Shown here: positions 53,218 to 63,031 of the stretch, one piece after another | Layout: every line of letters starts with the position of its first letter | Position numbering within the stretch: position 1 is the first letter of the stretch | Assembly (NCBI RefSeq): GCF_002940685.1 | Contig: NZ_PNFP01000003.1 | Span: forward strand, 434,001-498,000 | Length of the DNA: 64,000 nt | Direction: 5' to 3' | DNA from: Ensifer adhaerens | GTDB lineage: Bacteria > Pseudomonadota > Alphaproteobacteria > Rhizobiales > Rhizobiaceae | Program-made: the position numbers and the translations under genes | The notes under the pieces: generated by a model | The model's database searches: none | The model's input: only the letters and a program-made list of their open reading frames with translations | What the model was told of the DNA's origin: nothing

Positions 53218-54048
53218 TCACGCAGCGATCAGTGTTCGCGTGAGCGGATGCCCGGCGTCGGCAAGGCCGTCGATGACGCTGAAGTGGTGCTTGTCCGGTT
53301 CGATAACGGCCGCGGTGGTTGCCCCAAGTCCCGTCCAGATATTGGCTAGCAGGGCGCTCTGGCGCAGGAATTCCGCGCGTTCGCCGCCACCGACCCAGCA
53401 CGTGATGCGGGCATTTTGCATCGGCCGAAGCAGCGCCGGACTCTGCGAGAGCGCCTCGGTCTCGTCGATCGCGAGCTTCTCGTTCATGGCGGTCGACATC
53501 AGCGGCCGCAGGTCATGAACGCCCGAGATCGAGACGACGTTGCGGATCCGCGCCTGCACGTCGGACGAAAGCGGCGCCGACACCGTGATCATTCGGCTGG
53601 CGAGATGCCCGCCGGCCGAATGGCCGGTCAGCATCAGCGGGCCGTCGACCAGTTTCGAAGCCTCGCTGATGGCAGCGGCGACCTCCTCGACGATGCCGCC
53701 GATACGGATCTCCGGGCAGAGCGTGTAGGACGGCATGGCAACGGCATAGCCGTGGCCGACGGCACCGGCGGCGAGATGCGACCAGAAGCTCTTGTCGAGC
53801 TGCAGCCAAAAGCCGCCATGCACGAAGACGACCAGGCCCTTGGGCGCACCATCGGGGAAGAACAGGTCCATGCGGTTTCTGGGCCGTTCTCCGTAGGCGA
53901 CATCAAGCTTCGCCAGCCCCGAAGCCGAAAGCGCGTTGCGGAATGTCTCCGACGGCCCAACCCATGCCTGCGGCCACCGATCGCCGCGCGCAATGTTCGC
54001 GCCGTTGGCATAGGCGTCGTTCCAGTCGGAAACGCGGTGTTCCAGCAT
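53218..54048 (-). CDS. Alpha/beta hydrolase; probable arylformamidase (kynurenine formamidase)
   Basis: The 276-residue cytoplasmic hydrolase has the oxyanion motif HGGFW (about 76-80) and nucleophile GHSAGG (about 143-148). His is likely in DKHHFSVIDGL near the end. The layout fits the alpha/beta-hydrolase arylformamidases that turn N-formylkynurenine into kynurenine. It is divergent from the aryl-CoA ligase/tryptophan dioxygenase operon, which supports this role. A general carboxylesterase is the alternative. Confidence 0.75.
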   Translation of the reverse strand: MLEHRVSDWNDAYANGANIARGDRWPQAWVGPSETFRNALSASGLAKLDVAYGERPRNRMDLFFPDGAPKGLVVFVHGGFWLQLDKSFWSHLAAGAVGHGYAVAMPSYTLCPEIRIGGIVEEVAAAISEASKLVDGPLMLTGHSAGGHLASRMITVSAPLSSDVQARIRNVVSISGVHDLRPLMSTAMNEKLAIDETEALSQSPALLRPMQNARITCWVGGGERAEFLRQSALLANIWTGLGATTAAVIEPDKHHFSVIDGLADAGHPLTRTLIAA

Positions 54049-54373
54049 CGATGCACTCCTCCCTTGGATGTCTCCCCGAGCATAGAAATCGCCCGCTCCG
54101 GGAAGAAACGCAATGCCGCCCTTCGAAAAAACTTTAGGCTTGAAATAATTTTGGACTGGTGCGATGCTGCCCCATGTTCAGCCGAGAAGTGGAGGTCTCG
54201 CTGTGCCTGTCTCGATCCCTGGAACCGTCGCTGTGACGGCCCGCCCCATCGGCAGCGATGCGATGGCGGCAGCGTGCGCACCCGCCAGGAATCCGCACGA
54301 CGGCAAGACTTTTATCCGGCTTTGAAAAATGCCTGGGCAACAGGCAGGAACTGAACAAGGGAACAGCCGCCAT
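54049..54373. promoter_or_regulatory. Divergent intergenic region
   Basis: This holds the promoters of the hydrolase (leftwards, ribosome site GGGAGGAG) and the ligase (rightwards). An AT-rich stretch at 54127-54155 (TTTAGGCTTGAAATAATTTTGG region) is the likely core promoter zone. I see no gene and no clear operator. Confidence 0.35.
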
Positions 54374-55993
54374 ATGCTTGGACCGACTTCGCACGTCGAT
54401 ACGTTCACCCGCGATCATCTGCCGCCGCCGGAAGAATGGCCGGAGTTCCTTTTCGAAGGCTTCGACTATCCAGATCATCTCAACGCCGCCGTCGAGCTAA
54501 CGGACGCTATGGTGGCCAAGGGTTTCGGCGACCACACCGCGTTGATCGGCAATGGACGCCGCCGGACCTACAAGGAACTCTCCGACTGGACCAACCGGCT
54601 CGCCCATGCGCTGGTCGAGAACTACGGCGTGAAGCCCGGGCATCGCGTGCTGATCCGCTCGGCCAACAATCCGGCCATGGTTGCCTGCTGGCTGGCCGCC
54701 ACCAAGGCCGGCGCCGTCGTCGTCAACACCATGCCGATGCTGAGATCCGGTGAGCTCGCCAAGATCGTCGACAAGGCCGAAGTCAGTCTGGCGCTCTGCG
54801 ACACCCGTCTGATGGAAGAGATGATCGCCTGCGCCAAGGACAGCCGTTACCTGAAGCAGGTGGTGAGCTTCGATGGGACGGCGAACCATGACGCCGAACT
54901 CGACCGGATCGCACTCGACAAATCCGTGGTGTTCGAGGCCGTGCATACCGGTCGCGACGACGTGGCGCTGCTCGGCTTCACCTCGGGCACGACGGGGATC
55001 CCCAAGGCGACGATGCACTTTCACCGCGATCTGCTGGCGATCGCCGATGGTTATGCCCGTGAGGTGCTCGGCGTCACGCCCGACGATGTCTTCGTCGGGT
55101 CACCGCCGCTCGCCTTCACCTTCGGCCTCGGCGGCCTTGCGATTTTCCCCTTGCGCTTCGGCGCGGCGGCCACGCTGCTTGAGCACGCGACGCCTGCCAA
55201 CATGGTGGAGATCATCGAGAAATACAGAGCGACGATCTCGTTTACGGCCCCGACCGCCTACCGGGCGATGATGAAGGCGATGGACAACGGCGCCGACCTC
55301 TCGTCGCTCCGCGTCGCGATTTCGGCCGGCGAAACCCTACCGGGTCCGGTCTTCGAGGAATGGACGGCGAAAACCGGCAAGCCGATCCTCGATGGTATCG
55401 GCGCGACCGAGATGCTGCACATCTTCATTTCCAACCGTTTCGAGGACCGCAAGGCCGCCTCGACCGGCAAGCCGGTCGGCGGTTACGAGGCCCGGATCGT
55501 CAATGACGAAATGCAGGAGGTTCCCCGCGGCACGATCGGCAAGCTTGCCGTACGTGGGCCCACCGGCTGCCGCTATATGTCGGATGCCCGCCAGCGCGAC
55601 TATGTCCGTGACGGCTGGAATCTCACCGGCGACGCCTTCTACCAGGACGAGGACGGCTTCTTTCATTTCGCCGCCCGTTCGGACGACATGATCATCACCG
55701 CCGGTTACAACATCGCCGGCCCTGAGGTGGAAGCGGCGCTGATTTCCCACCCGGAAGTCGCCGAATGCGCCGTCGTCGGTGCGCCCGACGCGGACCGTGG
55801 CCAGATTGTCGAAGCCTATGTCGTTCTGATATCTGGCGTGTCGGCGGACGACGCAACGATCAAGCGTCTGCAGGATCACGTGAAGGCGACGATCGCGCCC
55901 TACAAGTATCCGCGATCGGTAAAGTTCCTGGACAGCCTGCCGAAAACAGCCACGGGCAAGATCCAGCGGTTCCGATTGCGGTCGGAGACCTGA
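54374..55993 (+). CDS. Aryl-CoA ligase, probable 2-aminobenzoate-CoA ligase
   Basis: The 539-residue AMP-forming acyl-CoA synthetase starts at ATG 54374. It has the P-loop [14 protein letters not shown] (about 213-226), GATEMLHIF (A5 motif), [12 protein letters not shown] (ATP-ribose Asp) and the C-terminal [11 protein letters not shown] lysine. It groups by eye with benzoate/2-aminobenzoate-CoA ligases. It lies four bases before tryptophan 2,3-dioxygenase, so the likely substrate is anthranilate made from tryptophan by way of kynurenine. Genes for kynureninase and for 2-aminobenzoyl-CoA breakdown are not in the window. Confidence 0.82.
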   Translation: MLGPTSHVDTFTRDHLPPPEEWPEFLFEGFDYPDHLNAAVELTDAMVAKGFGDHTALIGNGRRRTYKELSDWTNRLAHALVENYGVKPGHRVLIRSANNPAMVACWLAATKAGAVVVNTMPMLRSGELAKIVDKAEVSLALCDTRLMEEMIACAKDSRYLKQVVSFDGTANHDAELDRIALDKSVVFEAVHTGRDDVALLGFTSGTTGIPKATMHFHRDLLAIADGYAREVLGVTPDDVFVGSPPLAFTFGLGGLAIFPLRFGAAATLLEHATPANMVEIIEKYRATISFTAPTAYRAMMKAMDNGADLSSLRVAISAGETLPGPVFEEWTAKTGKPILDGIGATEMLHIFISNRFEDRKAASTGKPVGGYEARIVNDEMQEVPRGTIGKLAVRGPTGCRYMSDARQRDYVRDGWNLTGDAFYQDEDGFFHFAARSDDMIITAGYNIAGPEVEAALISHPEVAECAVVGAPDADRGQIVEAYVVLISGVSADDATIKRLQDHVKATIAPYKYPRSVKFLDSLPKTATGKIQRFRLRSET

Positions 55994-55997
55994 AAAC

Positions 55998-56834
55998 ATG
56001 AGCAAATCATACGACCCTTCCAAAGAAGGCGCCCAGATGTCGTTCAAGGGACGCATGTCCTACAGCGACTACCTGATGCTGGAAAAAGTGCTGGACGCGC
56101 AGGAGCCGCTTTCCAAAGCCCATGACGAGATGTTGTTCATCATCCAGCATCAGACGTCAGAGCTCTGGATGAAGCTCGCGCTGCATGAGATCAACGCCGC
56201 GGTGCGTTCGATCCGCGACGATCGCCTGGAGCCCGCCTTCAAGATGCTGACGCGGGTGGCGCGCATCTTCGAGCAGCTGAACAGCGCCTGGGACGTGCTG
56301 CGCACGATGACCCCCAGCGAATACACCACGTTCCGCGAATCGCTCGGCCAATCCTCCGGTTTCCAGTCGTGGCAATACCGGGCGATCGAGTTCCTGGCAG
56401 GCAACCGTAACGTCGCGATGCTCGGGCCGCATGCGCACCGCCCGGATATCCTGGAGAAGCTGGAAGCAATTCTTGGCGCCCCGTCGCTTTACGACGAGGC
56501 GATCCGGCTGCTTTCGCGCAACGGCTTCGACGTCGGCGAGGAGGCCGAGCGCACCGACTGGCGCGAAACGCGGGTCGAAAGCGACAAGGTCTTTTCCGCC
56601 TGGCAGACCGTCTACCGCGATCCCGAGCGCTACTGGATGCTCTACGAACTCGCCGAGAAGCTGGTCGATTTCGAGGACTATTTTCGCCGCTGGCGCTTCA
56701 ACCACGTCACGACGGTCGAGCGCATCATCGGCATGAAACGCGGAACCGGGGGCACATCCGGCGCGTCCTATCTGAAAAAGATGCTCGAAGTGGAACTTTT
56801 CCCCGAGCTCTGGCACGTGCGCACGGGTCTCTGA
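55998..56834 (+). CDS. kynA: Tryptophan 2,3-dioxygenase
   Basis: The 278-residue haem enzyme opens the indole ring of L-tryptophan to give N-formylkynurenine. Recognisable blocks are [34 protein letters not shown] (substrate pocket Tyr/His region), [19 protein letters not shown] and the C-terminal [15 protein letters not shown]. Length and motifs fit bacterial KynA. It follows the ligase by four bases and precedes the binding-protein gene by 42. With the divergent arylformamidase it gives the first two steps of the kynurenine route. Confidence 0.93.
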   Translation: MSKSYDPSKEGAQMSFKGRMSYSDYLMLEKVLDAQEPLSKAHDEMLFIIQHQTSELWMKLALHEINAAVRSIRDDRLEPAFKMLTRVARIFEQLNSAWDVLRTMTPSEYTTFRESLGQSSGFQSWQYRAIEFLAGNRNVAMLGPHAHRPDILEKLEAILGAPSLYDEAIRLLSRNGFDVGEEAERTDWRETRVESDKVFSAWQTVYRDPERYWMLYELAEKLVDFEDYFRRWRFNHVTTVERIIGMKRGTGGTSGASYLKKMLEVELFPELWHVRTGL

Positions 56835-56876
56835 TAGAACACAACCCAAAAGGGAACCAACAAAGAGGAGAACAGC

Positions 56877-58016
56877 ATGAACCGCATTCTGGCAGCGAGC
56901 CTTCTTGGCCTCTCGCTTGCAACGTCGAGCCTTGCCCATGCCGAGCCGGTGAAGATCGGCGTCATCACCACGCTCTCGGGCGGCGGCGCGGGGCTGGGCA
57001 TCGACATGCGCGACGCCTTCACGCTCGCAATCAAGCAGTCGGACAACAAGGACGTCGAACTGGTGATCGAGGACGATGCCCAGAAGCCGGAGCTTGCGGT
57101 GCAGATCGCCGAGAAGATGATCCAGGGCGACAAGGTCGACCTGATGACGGGCATCATCTGGTCGAACCTCGCCATGGCCGTCGTGCCGAACACGGTGGCG
57201 CAGGACGTCATCTATCTCTCGCCGAATGCCGGTCCGTCGGCGCTTGCCGGTGCAAACTGCAATCCGAACTATTTCAACGTCGCCTACCAGAACGACAATT
57301 TCCATGAGGCGATGGGGCAGTACGCCAACAAGGACTACAAGAACGCCTTCATCCTCGCCCCCAACTACCCGGCCGGAAAAGATGCGCTGACCGGCTTCAA
57401 GCGCTACTACAAGGGCGCGCTCGCCGGCGAGATCTACACCCAGGTCGGCCAGACGGACTATGCCGCCGAAATCGCCCAGATCCGCGCGTCCGGCGCCGAT
57501 AGCGTCTACTTCTTCCTGCCCGGCGGCATGGGCATCGCCTTCATGAAGCAGTATGCCCAGTCGGGCGTGAACATCCCGGTCACGGGCCCGGGCTTCTCCT
57601 TCAGCCAGGACGTGCTGCCGGCGATCGGCGATGCGGCCCTTGGCGTCAAGAACTCGGCGACCTGGTCGAAGGACCTCGACAACGAGGCCAACAAGAAGTT
57701 CGTCGAGGCCTTCAAGGCCGAATACAAGCGCCTGCCCTCGATCTATGCTGCGCAGAGCTGGGATACGGCAAACCTGATCCTCGCCGCCCTTTCCAAGGCT
57801 GATGTCAAGGACAAGGACGCGTTCCGCGCAGCCCTGAAGGCGGCCGACTTCCAGTCGGTGCGCGGCAAGTTCGTCTTCAACAACAACAACCACCCGATCC
57901 AGAACATCTATGTTCGCGAAGTGGTGAAGGAAGCCGATGGTGTGCTGACCAACAAGATCATCGCCACCGCCTTCGAAGATCACAAGGACGCCTACGCAGA
58001 GAAGTGCAGCATGTAA
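56877..58016 (+). CDS. Branched-chain/aromatic-type ABC transporter binding protein
   Basis: The 379-residue periplasmic protein starts at ATG 56877 after AGAGGAG. The signal peptide ends AHA-EPVKIGV. It is a LivK/aromatic-acid-type type I binding protein (VKIGVITTLSGGGAGLGIDMRDAFTLA). The operon with tryptophan dioxygenase and an aryl-CoA ligase suggests an aromatic ligand such as tryptophan, kynurenine or anthranilate rather than leucine. It precedes the permease genes after a hairpin at 58032-58064. Confidence 0.9.
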   Translation: MNRILAASLLGLSLATSSLAHAEPVKIGVITTLSGGGAGLGIDMRDAFTLAIKQSDNKDVELVIEDDAQKPELAVQIAEKMIQGDKVDLMTGIIWSNLAMAVVPNTVAQDVIYLSPNAGPSALAGANCNPNYFNVAYQNDNFHEAMGQYANKDYKNAFILAPNYPAGKDALTGFKRYYKGALAGEIYTQVGQTDYAAEIAQIRASGADSVYFFLPGGMGIAFMKQYAQSGVNIPVTGPGFSFSQDVLPAIGDAALGVKNSATWSKDLDNEANKKFVEAFKAEYKRLPSIYAAQSWDTANLILAALSKADVKDKDAFRAALKAADFQSVRGKFVFNNNNHPIQNIYVREVVKEADGVLTNKIIATAFEDHKDAYAEKCSM

Positions 58017-58031
58017 TTTGTGCAGCTTTCG

Positions 58032-58064
58032 CCCGGGTGCGCGGCCCTGATGCCGCCATCCGGG
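58032..58064 (+). terminator. Intercistronic hairpin after the binding-protein gene
   Basis: CCCGG (58032-58036) with CCGGG (58060-58064), and GCGGC (58041-58045) with GCCGC (58052-58056), make an interrupted stem. It probably attenuates expression of the permease genes. Confidence 0.45.
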
Positions 58065-58105
58065 TGATGATCCATGCCTTCTGACACCTAGCTTGGACCG
58101 GTCTC

Positions 58106-59026
58106 TTGTTCACCGCACTCCTGATCGAACAACTGCTCAACGGGCTGCAGCTCGGTGTGATGCTGTTTCTCATGGCCGCCGGCCTGACGCTGATCTTCGG
58201 CGTCATGGGGCTCATCAACCTTGCCCACGGCTCGCTCTACATGATCGGCGCCTTCGCCTGCGCGACCGTCGCTGCCGCAACCGGCTCCTTCTGGATCGGC
58301 CTGATCGCCAGTCTTGCGGCTGCCGCCGGCGTCGGTGCGATCATCGAGGTCGCCGTCATCCGCAGGCTCTATGATCGTGACCACCTCGATCAGGTGCTCG
58401 CCACCTTCGCGCTGATCCTGATCCTGTCCGAAGGCGCGCGCTGGCTCTTCGGTTCCTTCCCGCTCTATCTCGACATACCGCCCTTGCTGCAGGGCGCGGT
58501 GCCGCTGCCGGGCGGCGGCCAGTACCAACTCTATCGCCTGGCGATCATCGGCGTCGGTGTTGCCGTGGCCGTTGGTCTCTATCTCCTGATCTCCCGGACC
58601 CGTCTCGGCATGCGTATCCGGGCGGGCGAGTCCGATCGCGAGATGATCGGAGCGCTCGGCGTCGATATCGGCACGCTCTACACGGTTGTCTTCGCGCTCG
58701 GGGCGGCCCTCGCGGGTCTTGCCGGCGCGCTCGTCGGCGCATTGCAATCGGTGCAGGTCGGCATGGGCGAGCCGGTGCTCATCCTCGCCTTCGTCGTCAT
58801 CGTCATCGGCGGCATCGGCTCGATCAAGGGCGCGCTGGTCGGCGCTGTTATCGTCGGTGTGGTCGACACGATGGGCCGTTTCCTGCTCCCATCGCTTCTG
58901 GCACTCACCATGCCCGCATCGCAAGCAACCACCATCGGCGCAGCCCTTGCCTCGATGCTGATCTATGTCGTCATGGCCCTCATCCTCGCCTTCAGGCCGA
59001 GCGGCCTGTTCTCGGCGCAGTCGTGA
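58106..59026 (+). CDS. Liv-type ABC transporter permease (LivH-like)
   Basis: The 306-residue inner-membrane protein starts at TTG 58106; no in-frame ATG or GTG fits the family start LLIEQLLNGLQLG. Eight or so membrane segments are present, with the family blocks GVMGLINLAHGSLYM and GIGSIKGALVGA. It forms the channel with LivM. The ribosome site is weak. Confidence 0.9.
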   Translation: MFTALLIEQLLNGLQLGVMLFLMAAGLTLIFGVMGLINLAHGSLYMIGAFACATVAAATGSFWIGLIASLAAAAGVGAIIEVAVIRRLYDRDHLDQVLATFALILILSEGARWLFGSFPLYLDIPPLLQGAVPLPGGGQYQLYRLAIIGVGVAVAVGLYLLISRTRLGMRIRAGESDREMIGALGVDIGTLYTVVFALGAALAGLAGALVGALQSVQVGMGEPVLILAFVVIVIGGIGSIKGALVGAVIVGVVDTMGRFLLPSLLALTMPASQATTIGAALASMLIYVVMALILAFRPSGLFSAQS

Positions 59027-59034
59027 GGCGATCG

Positions 59035-60006
59035 ATGACACGCGAAACCACGATCAACCTGGTGCTTGCTCTTCTGCTTCTTGGCGCGCCGATGCTCGCC
59101 GCAAGTCTGGGCGAACCCTTCTATGTGACGCTCGCGACACGTATCGCCGTCCTTGCGCTCGCCGCCGTCGGCCTCAACCTGGCGCTCGGGCTTGGTGGGC
59201 TGCTCTCTTTCGGGCATGCCGCCTTTTTCGGCCTCGGCGGCTATGTCGCCGGTATTCTCGCGACCCACGCGTTCAATGCCGAGCCGCTGTTCGCCGGCAT
59301 TCCGGCGACGACATCGATGCCGCTCATCTGGATCACAGCCGTCGCGGTCGCGGGTCTCGTCGCACTGCCGATCGGCGCGATCAGCCTGCGCACGTCGGGC
59401 GTCTATTTCATCATGATCACCCTCGCCTTCGCCCAGATGATCTACTATTTCGCGATCTCCTGGCCGGCCTATGGTGGCGAAGACGGCCTGTCGCTGTCGA
59501 TGCGCAACGCGTTTCCGGGCGTCAACACAGCCAAGCCCCTGCCCTATTTCCTGATCTGCTACGCCGCACTGATGGCGGCGCTTCTCCTCTTTCGCGTCGT
59601 CGAGGGGTCGCGCTTCGGCAGTGCGCTGCAGGCGGCGCGACAGAACGGGACGCGCCTTGCCGCAGTCGGCATCGCACCCTTCAACATCCGCCTCGTCGCC
59701 TTTGCCGTCTCGGCGATGATCACCGGATTTGCCGGCGCGCTCTATGCCGACCTCAATCGCTTCGTCGGCCCCTCGATGCTCTCCTGGCACATGTCGGGCG
59801 AACTGATCGTGCTGATCATCCTCGGCGGCAAGGGGCGGCTTTTCGGTCCCGTCGCCGGCGCGATGATCTTCGTCTTCTTCGAATATGTGCTCGGCGGCAT
59901 TACCGAGCGCTGGCAGTTCTTCCTCGGCCTCATCCTGCTCGGCATCGTGCTCTTTGCCCGCGGTGGCCTGCTGGGGCTCCTCTCCGGAAAGCCGCGCCAT
60001 GTCTGA
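59035..60006 (+). CDS. Liv-type ABC transporter permease (LivM-like)
   Basis: The 323-residue inner-membrane protein starts at ATG 59035 (GAGG six bases upstream). A GTG at 59023 that overlaps the previous stop (GTGA) would add four residues. It has LivM-family blocks GLNLALGLGGLLSFGHAAFFGLGGY and SGELIVLIILGGKGRLFGPVAGA. It pairs with LivH. Its stop overlaps the next start by eight bases. Confidence 0.9.
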   Translation: MTRETTINLVLALLLLGAPMLAASLGEPFYVTLATRIAVLALAAVGLNLALGLGGLLSFGHAAFFGLGGYVAGILATHAFNAEPLFAGIPATTSMPLIWITAVAVAGLVALPIGAISLRTSGVYFIMITLAFAQMIYYFAISWPAYGGEDGLSLSMRNAFPGVNTAKPLPYFLICYAALMAALLLFRVVEGSRFGSALQAARQNGTRLAAVGIAPFNIRLVAFAVSAMITGFAGALYADLNRFVGPSMLSWHMSGELIVLIILGGKGRLFGPVAGAMIFVFFEYVLGGITERWQFFLGLILLGIVLFARGGLLGLLSGKPRHV

Positions 60007-60748
60007 GCCCGTCCTAGAAATCCGCGATCTCCGCAAATCCTTCGGCGCGCTCAAGGCGACCGACGGTGTCAGTCTCGAGCTTCGCCCGGGGCAGATCCAT
60101 GCGCTGATCGGCCCGAACGGGGCCGGAAAGAGCACGCTGATCCACCAGATCGCCGGCTCGCTCAAGGCCGATAGCGGTACGATCCGCTTCCTCGGCCAGG
60201 ATATCGGCGGCCTCGACATGGCCGCCCGCGCAAGGGCCGGCCTCGCCCGCAGTTTCCAGATCTCCTCGCTCGCCCAGGAGTTCACAGCACTTCGCAACGT
60301 CATGCTGGCGGTGCAGGCGCGCCAGGGCAGCAGCTTTCGTTTCTTCCGCCAGGTAACCGGCGACAAGGAGCTGATCGAACCGGCGATGGTGATGCTGGAG
60401 CGCGTCGACCTTGCCGCGCGTGCGCATGTCCCGGCGGCGGAGCTCTCGCACGGCGAGCGCCGGCAGCTCGAAATCGCCATCGCGCTGGCACTCGCGCCAA
60501 AGGCCTTTCTCTTCGACGAGCCGATGGCCGGCATGGGACCGGAGGGCTCGAAGCGACTGACTGCGTTCCTCGACGGCTTGCGCCAGGAAGCGCCGATGCT
60601 CCTGGTGGAGCATGACATGGATGCGGTCTTTGCGCTGGCCGATCGCGTGTCGGTGCTCGTCTACGGCCGCATCATCGCGTCAGGCACGGTTGATGAAATC
60701 CGCAGCAACCCGGAAGTCCGCCGGGCCTATCTGGGAGAAGCCGCATGA
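59999..60748 (+). CDS. Liv-type ABC transporter ATPase (LivG-like)
   Basis: The 249-residue ATPase has Walker A GPNGAGKST (about 38-46), signature LSHGERRQLEIAIAL, Walker B AFLFDEPMAGMGP and H-loop VEHDMDAVF. It starts at ATG 59999, overlapping the LivM stop. The partner is LivF at 60745. Confidence 0.92.
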   Translation: MSEPVLEIRDLRKSFGALKATDGVSLELRPGQIHALIGPNGAGKSTLIHQIAGSLKADSGTIRFLGQDIGGLDMAARARAGLARSFQISSLAQEFTALRNVMLAVQARQGSSFRFFRQVTGDKELIEPAMVMLERVDLAARAHVPAAELSHGERRQLEIAIALALAPKAFLFDEPMAGMGPEGSKRLTAFLDGLRQEAPMLLVEHDMDAVFALADRVSVLVYGRIIASGTVDEIRSNPEVRRAYLGEAA

Positions 60749-61431
60749 GCCTCCTTGAGATCAAAGGCCTCGAAACCTTCTATGGCGCATCCCAGGCGCT
60801 TTTCGGCGTCGGTCTCGACGTGCGCGAGGGCGAAGTGGTCGCGCTCATGGGCCGCAACGGCATGGGCAAGACGACGACGATCAACTCGATCCTCGGCCTC
60901 GTGCGTCCGCGCTCGGGCGCCATCAGTTTCGCCGGCCAGGCGATTTCCGGTTTGCGACCGCACCGGATTGCAAGGCTCGGTCTCGGCCTCGTGCCCGAGG
61001 GGCGCCGCTGCTTTCCCAATCTCACTGTCATGGAAAATCTCGTCGCCACCGCCCGCGGCAACGAATGGACCTTCGAGAAGGTCATCGCGCTCTTTCCCCG
61101 CCTCGGCGAGCGCCGCGACCAATATGCCAACACGCTTTCGGGCGGCGAGCAGCAGATGCTTGCGATCGGCCGCGCCCTGATGACCAACCCAAGCCTGCTC
61201 ATTCTCGACGAGGCAACCGAGGGGCTGGCGCCGGTCATCCGGCAGGACATCTGGTCGGCGATCCGCACGCTGAAGGCAGCCGGGCAATCGATCCTCGTCG
61301 TCGACAAGACGCTTTCGGAACTGCTGCCCGTGGCTGACCGCTGCTTCGTGCTGGAAAAGGGCACGACCGTCTTCGAGGGAGCGCCGGCAAGGCTGACGCC
61401 TAAGCTTCAGGACCGCTATCTCGGCGTCTGA
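60745..61431 (+). CDS. Liv-type ABC transporter ATPase (LivF-like)
   Basis: The 228-residue ATPase has Walker A GRNGMGKTT (about 36-44), signature LSGGEQQMLAIGRAL, Walker B LLILDEATEGLAP and the switch VVDKTLSEL, where His is usual in VEQ/VEH-type loops but here reads DKT. It overlaps the LivG stop by four bases (ATGA). It is the last gene of the tryptophan-type operon. Confidence 0.91.
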   Translation: MSLLEIKGLETFYGASQALFGVGLDVREGEVVALMGRNGMGKTTTINSILGLVRPRSGAISFAGQAISGLRPHRIARLGLGLVPEGRRCFPNLTVMENLVATARGNEWTFEKVIALFPRLGERRDQYANTLSGGEQQMLAIGRALMTNPSLLILDEATEGLAPVIRQDIWSAIRTLKAAGQSILVVDKTLSELLPVADRCFVLEKGTTVFEGAPARLTPKLQDRYLGV

Positions 61432-61436
61432 GCGCG

Positions 61437-61749
61437 CCGGTCGGGCCGCGGGAATGTCGCCGGCGAGCACAGTGGAATAGGCAGCCGCGTCGATGTTGCC
61501 GCCGGAGATGACGCAAACGATGTTGCCCTTGAGATCCGGTCGGGCGATTGCGGTCGCAAGGGAGGCAGCCCCTGCCCCCTCGGCGACGACCTTCGATTTC
61601 CTGAAGAGAAGCCGCATGGCTTCGGTCACCTGCGCCGGACTGACGGCACTCGCCCCGTCGATCAGGTCCCGCGCGACCGGCCACAATTGAGGCACCAGCG
61701 ACGGCGCGCCGATGCTCCAGATGAAGGACGGGCGTGTTTCGATCGTCAC
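61437..61749 (-). pseudogene. Remnant of a PLP-dependent threonine/serine dehydratase-like gene (C-terminal part)
   Basis: The minus frame encodes about 100 residues that match the end of fold-type II PLP dehydratases. SKVVAEGAGAASLATAIA and GNIVCVISGGNIDAAAYSTVLAG are the family's C-terminal blocks, including the Ser/Gly loop that binds pyridoxal phosphate. The N-terminal two thirds, with the cofactor lysine, is absent. The frame runs without stop into the antisense of the LivF gene, so the original C-terminus is lost as well. It is a decayed fragment left at the border between two catabolic modules. Confidence 0.7.
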
Positions 61750-61895
61750 GATCTGTCCTGCCGCAAGAGCTGCCGAAACCGGGCGGCGTCTTCATCCTCG
61801 ACTGCGAAAACACGGCAACGGTCGTAGGCGGCCTTGTCGACTGAGCATCGACGCTCGGGCGACAGCCGCTGACGCGTTGCTCCGAAGAAGCCGTC

Positions 61896-61954
61896 TTGAC
61901 AAAACCTGAGAGTCGAATTTTTATTGTAAAGCGGTTTAGTAAATCGCTTTACAA
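61896..61954 (+). promoter_or_regulatory. Promoter with double LacI-type operator
   Basis: A consensus -35 TTGACA (61896-61901) is followed after about 17 bases by a TTTTAT/TTTATT -10 (61919-61925). Overlapping it, TTGTAAAGCG (61924-61933) and CGCTTTACAA (61945-61954) form perfect 10-bp arms. Between them TTTA and TAAA make two back-to-back 12-bp half-palindromes of the TAAANCGNTTTA type. The adjacent LacI protein probably represses itself here. Confidence 0.7.
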
Positions 61955-61974
61955 CGGCAGGGACGGAGCCAAGG

Positions 61975-62997
61975 TTGACCACACGACGCGTCACAAGCCT
62001 CAAGGATGTAGCCCGCGCTGCCGGTGTTTCCGTGACGACGGTCTCGCGCCTTCTGAACGGATCGCTTGACCTCCCCCACGAGACGAAGAAGCGGATCTCG
62101 GACGCGATCCACGACCTGAACTATCAGCCCAATCCACACGCCCGTCGCCTCAGCCGCGGCCGCTCCGACACGATCGGCCTCGTTGTTCCCGATATCGCCA
62201 ACCCCTTCTTCGCGACCCTCGTGGCCGCAGTCGAAGAGGAAGCCGATAGCCGCGGCCTTGCCGTTTCGCTCTACGCCACGCTGAACAGGGCCGGCCGTGA
62301 AGTCGCCTATCTCCAGCTGATCGAACGCAATCACGTCGATGGCCTCATCTTCATCACCAACCACCCGGATGACGGACAGTTGGCCACGCTCATCAATCGC
62401 ACCGGCAAGGTGGTGATCGCCGACGAAGATGTTCCCGGCGCCCGCGCTCCGAAACTGTTCTGCGACAACGAGCTTGGCGGCTATCTCGCGGGCAAACACC
62501 TCGCCGAGTTCGGGCACAAAGACGTGCTGTTCGTCGGCGGCCCGGAGGAAATGATCAGCTCACGCCGGCGTCTCAACGGGCTTGAGCGTGGTCTGCAGCA
62601 GGCTATCGGTGAAGGTTCCCGGGTTTCGAAATATGCCGGGGACTATACCGTTGGCTTCGGCCGAGAGGCGGCAAAGCGCTTCATCGCGGAGAACCGTCCC
62701 GCCACGGCGATCTTTGCGAGCTCGGACGAGATCGCCATCGGCATGATCGAGGTCTTTCGCGACCAGGGGGTGTCGATCCCGGACGATGTCTCGGTGCTGG
62801 GCTTTGACGATGTCGGCCCGCTCCACCTGTTCGGCCCGCCCATGACCGCCATTCGCCAGCCGGTCCGTACGATCGGCGCGCGCGCCCTATCCTTGCTTCT
62901 CGAAACAAACTGGCAGGACAAGCAGCTTGCCACCGAAGAGCTGCTGCCAGTCGAAATCGTCGTGCGGAAATCCGTTGCTCCGCCTGCGAAACGATAA
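61975..62997 (+). CDS. LacI-family transcriptional regulator
   Basis: The 340-residue regulator starts at TTG 61975; there is no in-frame ATG before the domain. The helix-turn-helix (TSLKDVARAAGVSVTTVSRLLNG, about 7-29) has the classic V-S-V-T-T-V-S recognition helix. The effector domain (about 62-335) includes GLVVPDIANPFFA and SVLGFDDVGPLHLF. It lies 34 bases before a CUT2 sugar-binding-protein gene and is the likely regulator of that transporter. Confidence 0.91.
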   Translation: MTTRRVTSLKDVARAAGVSVTTVSRLLNGSLDLPHETKKRISDAIHDLNYQPNPHARRLSRGRSDTIGLVVPDIANPFFATLVAAVEEEADSRGLAVSLYATLNRAGREVAYLQLIERNHVDGLIFITNHPDDGQLATLINRTGKVVIADEDVPGARAPKLFCDNELGGYLAGKHLAEFGHKDVLFVGGPEEMISSRRRLNGLERGLQQAIGEGSRVSKYAGDYTVGFGREAAKRFIAENRPATAIFASSDEIAIGMIEVFRDQGVSIPDDVSVLGFDDVGPLHLFGPPMTAIRQPVRTIGARALSLLLETNWQDKQLATEELLPVEIVVRKSVAPPAKR

Positions 62998-63031
62998 ATC
63001 ACGCAATGGAGAACCAACAGAGGATTGGAAC

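Noticed and set aside
56157-57983. Long minus-strand frame over tryptophan dioxygenase and the binding protein
   Set aside because: It is antisense to two well-supported genes and has no family similarity.
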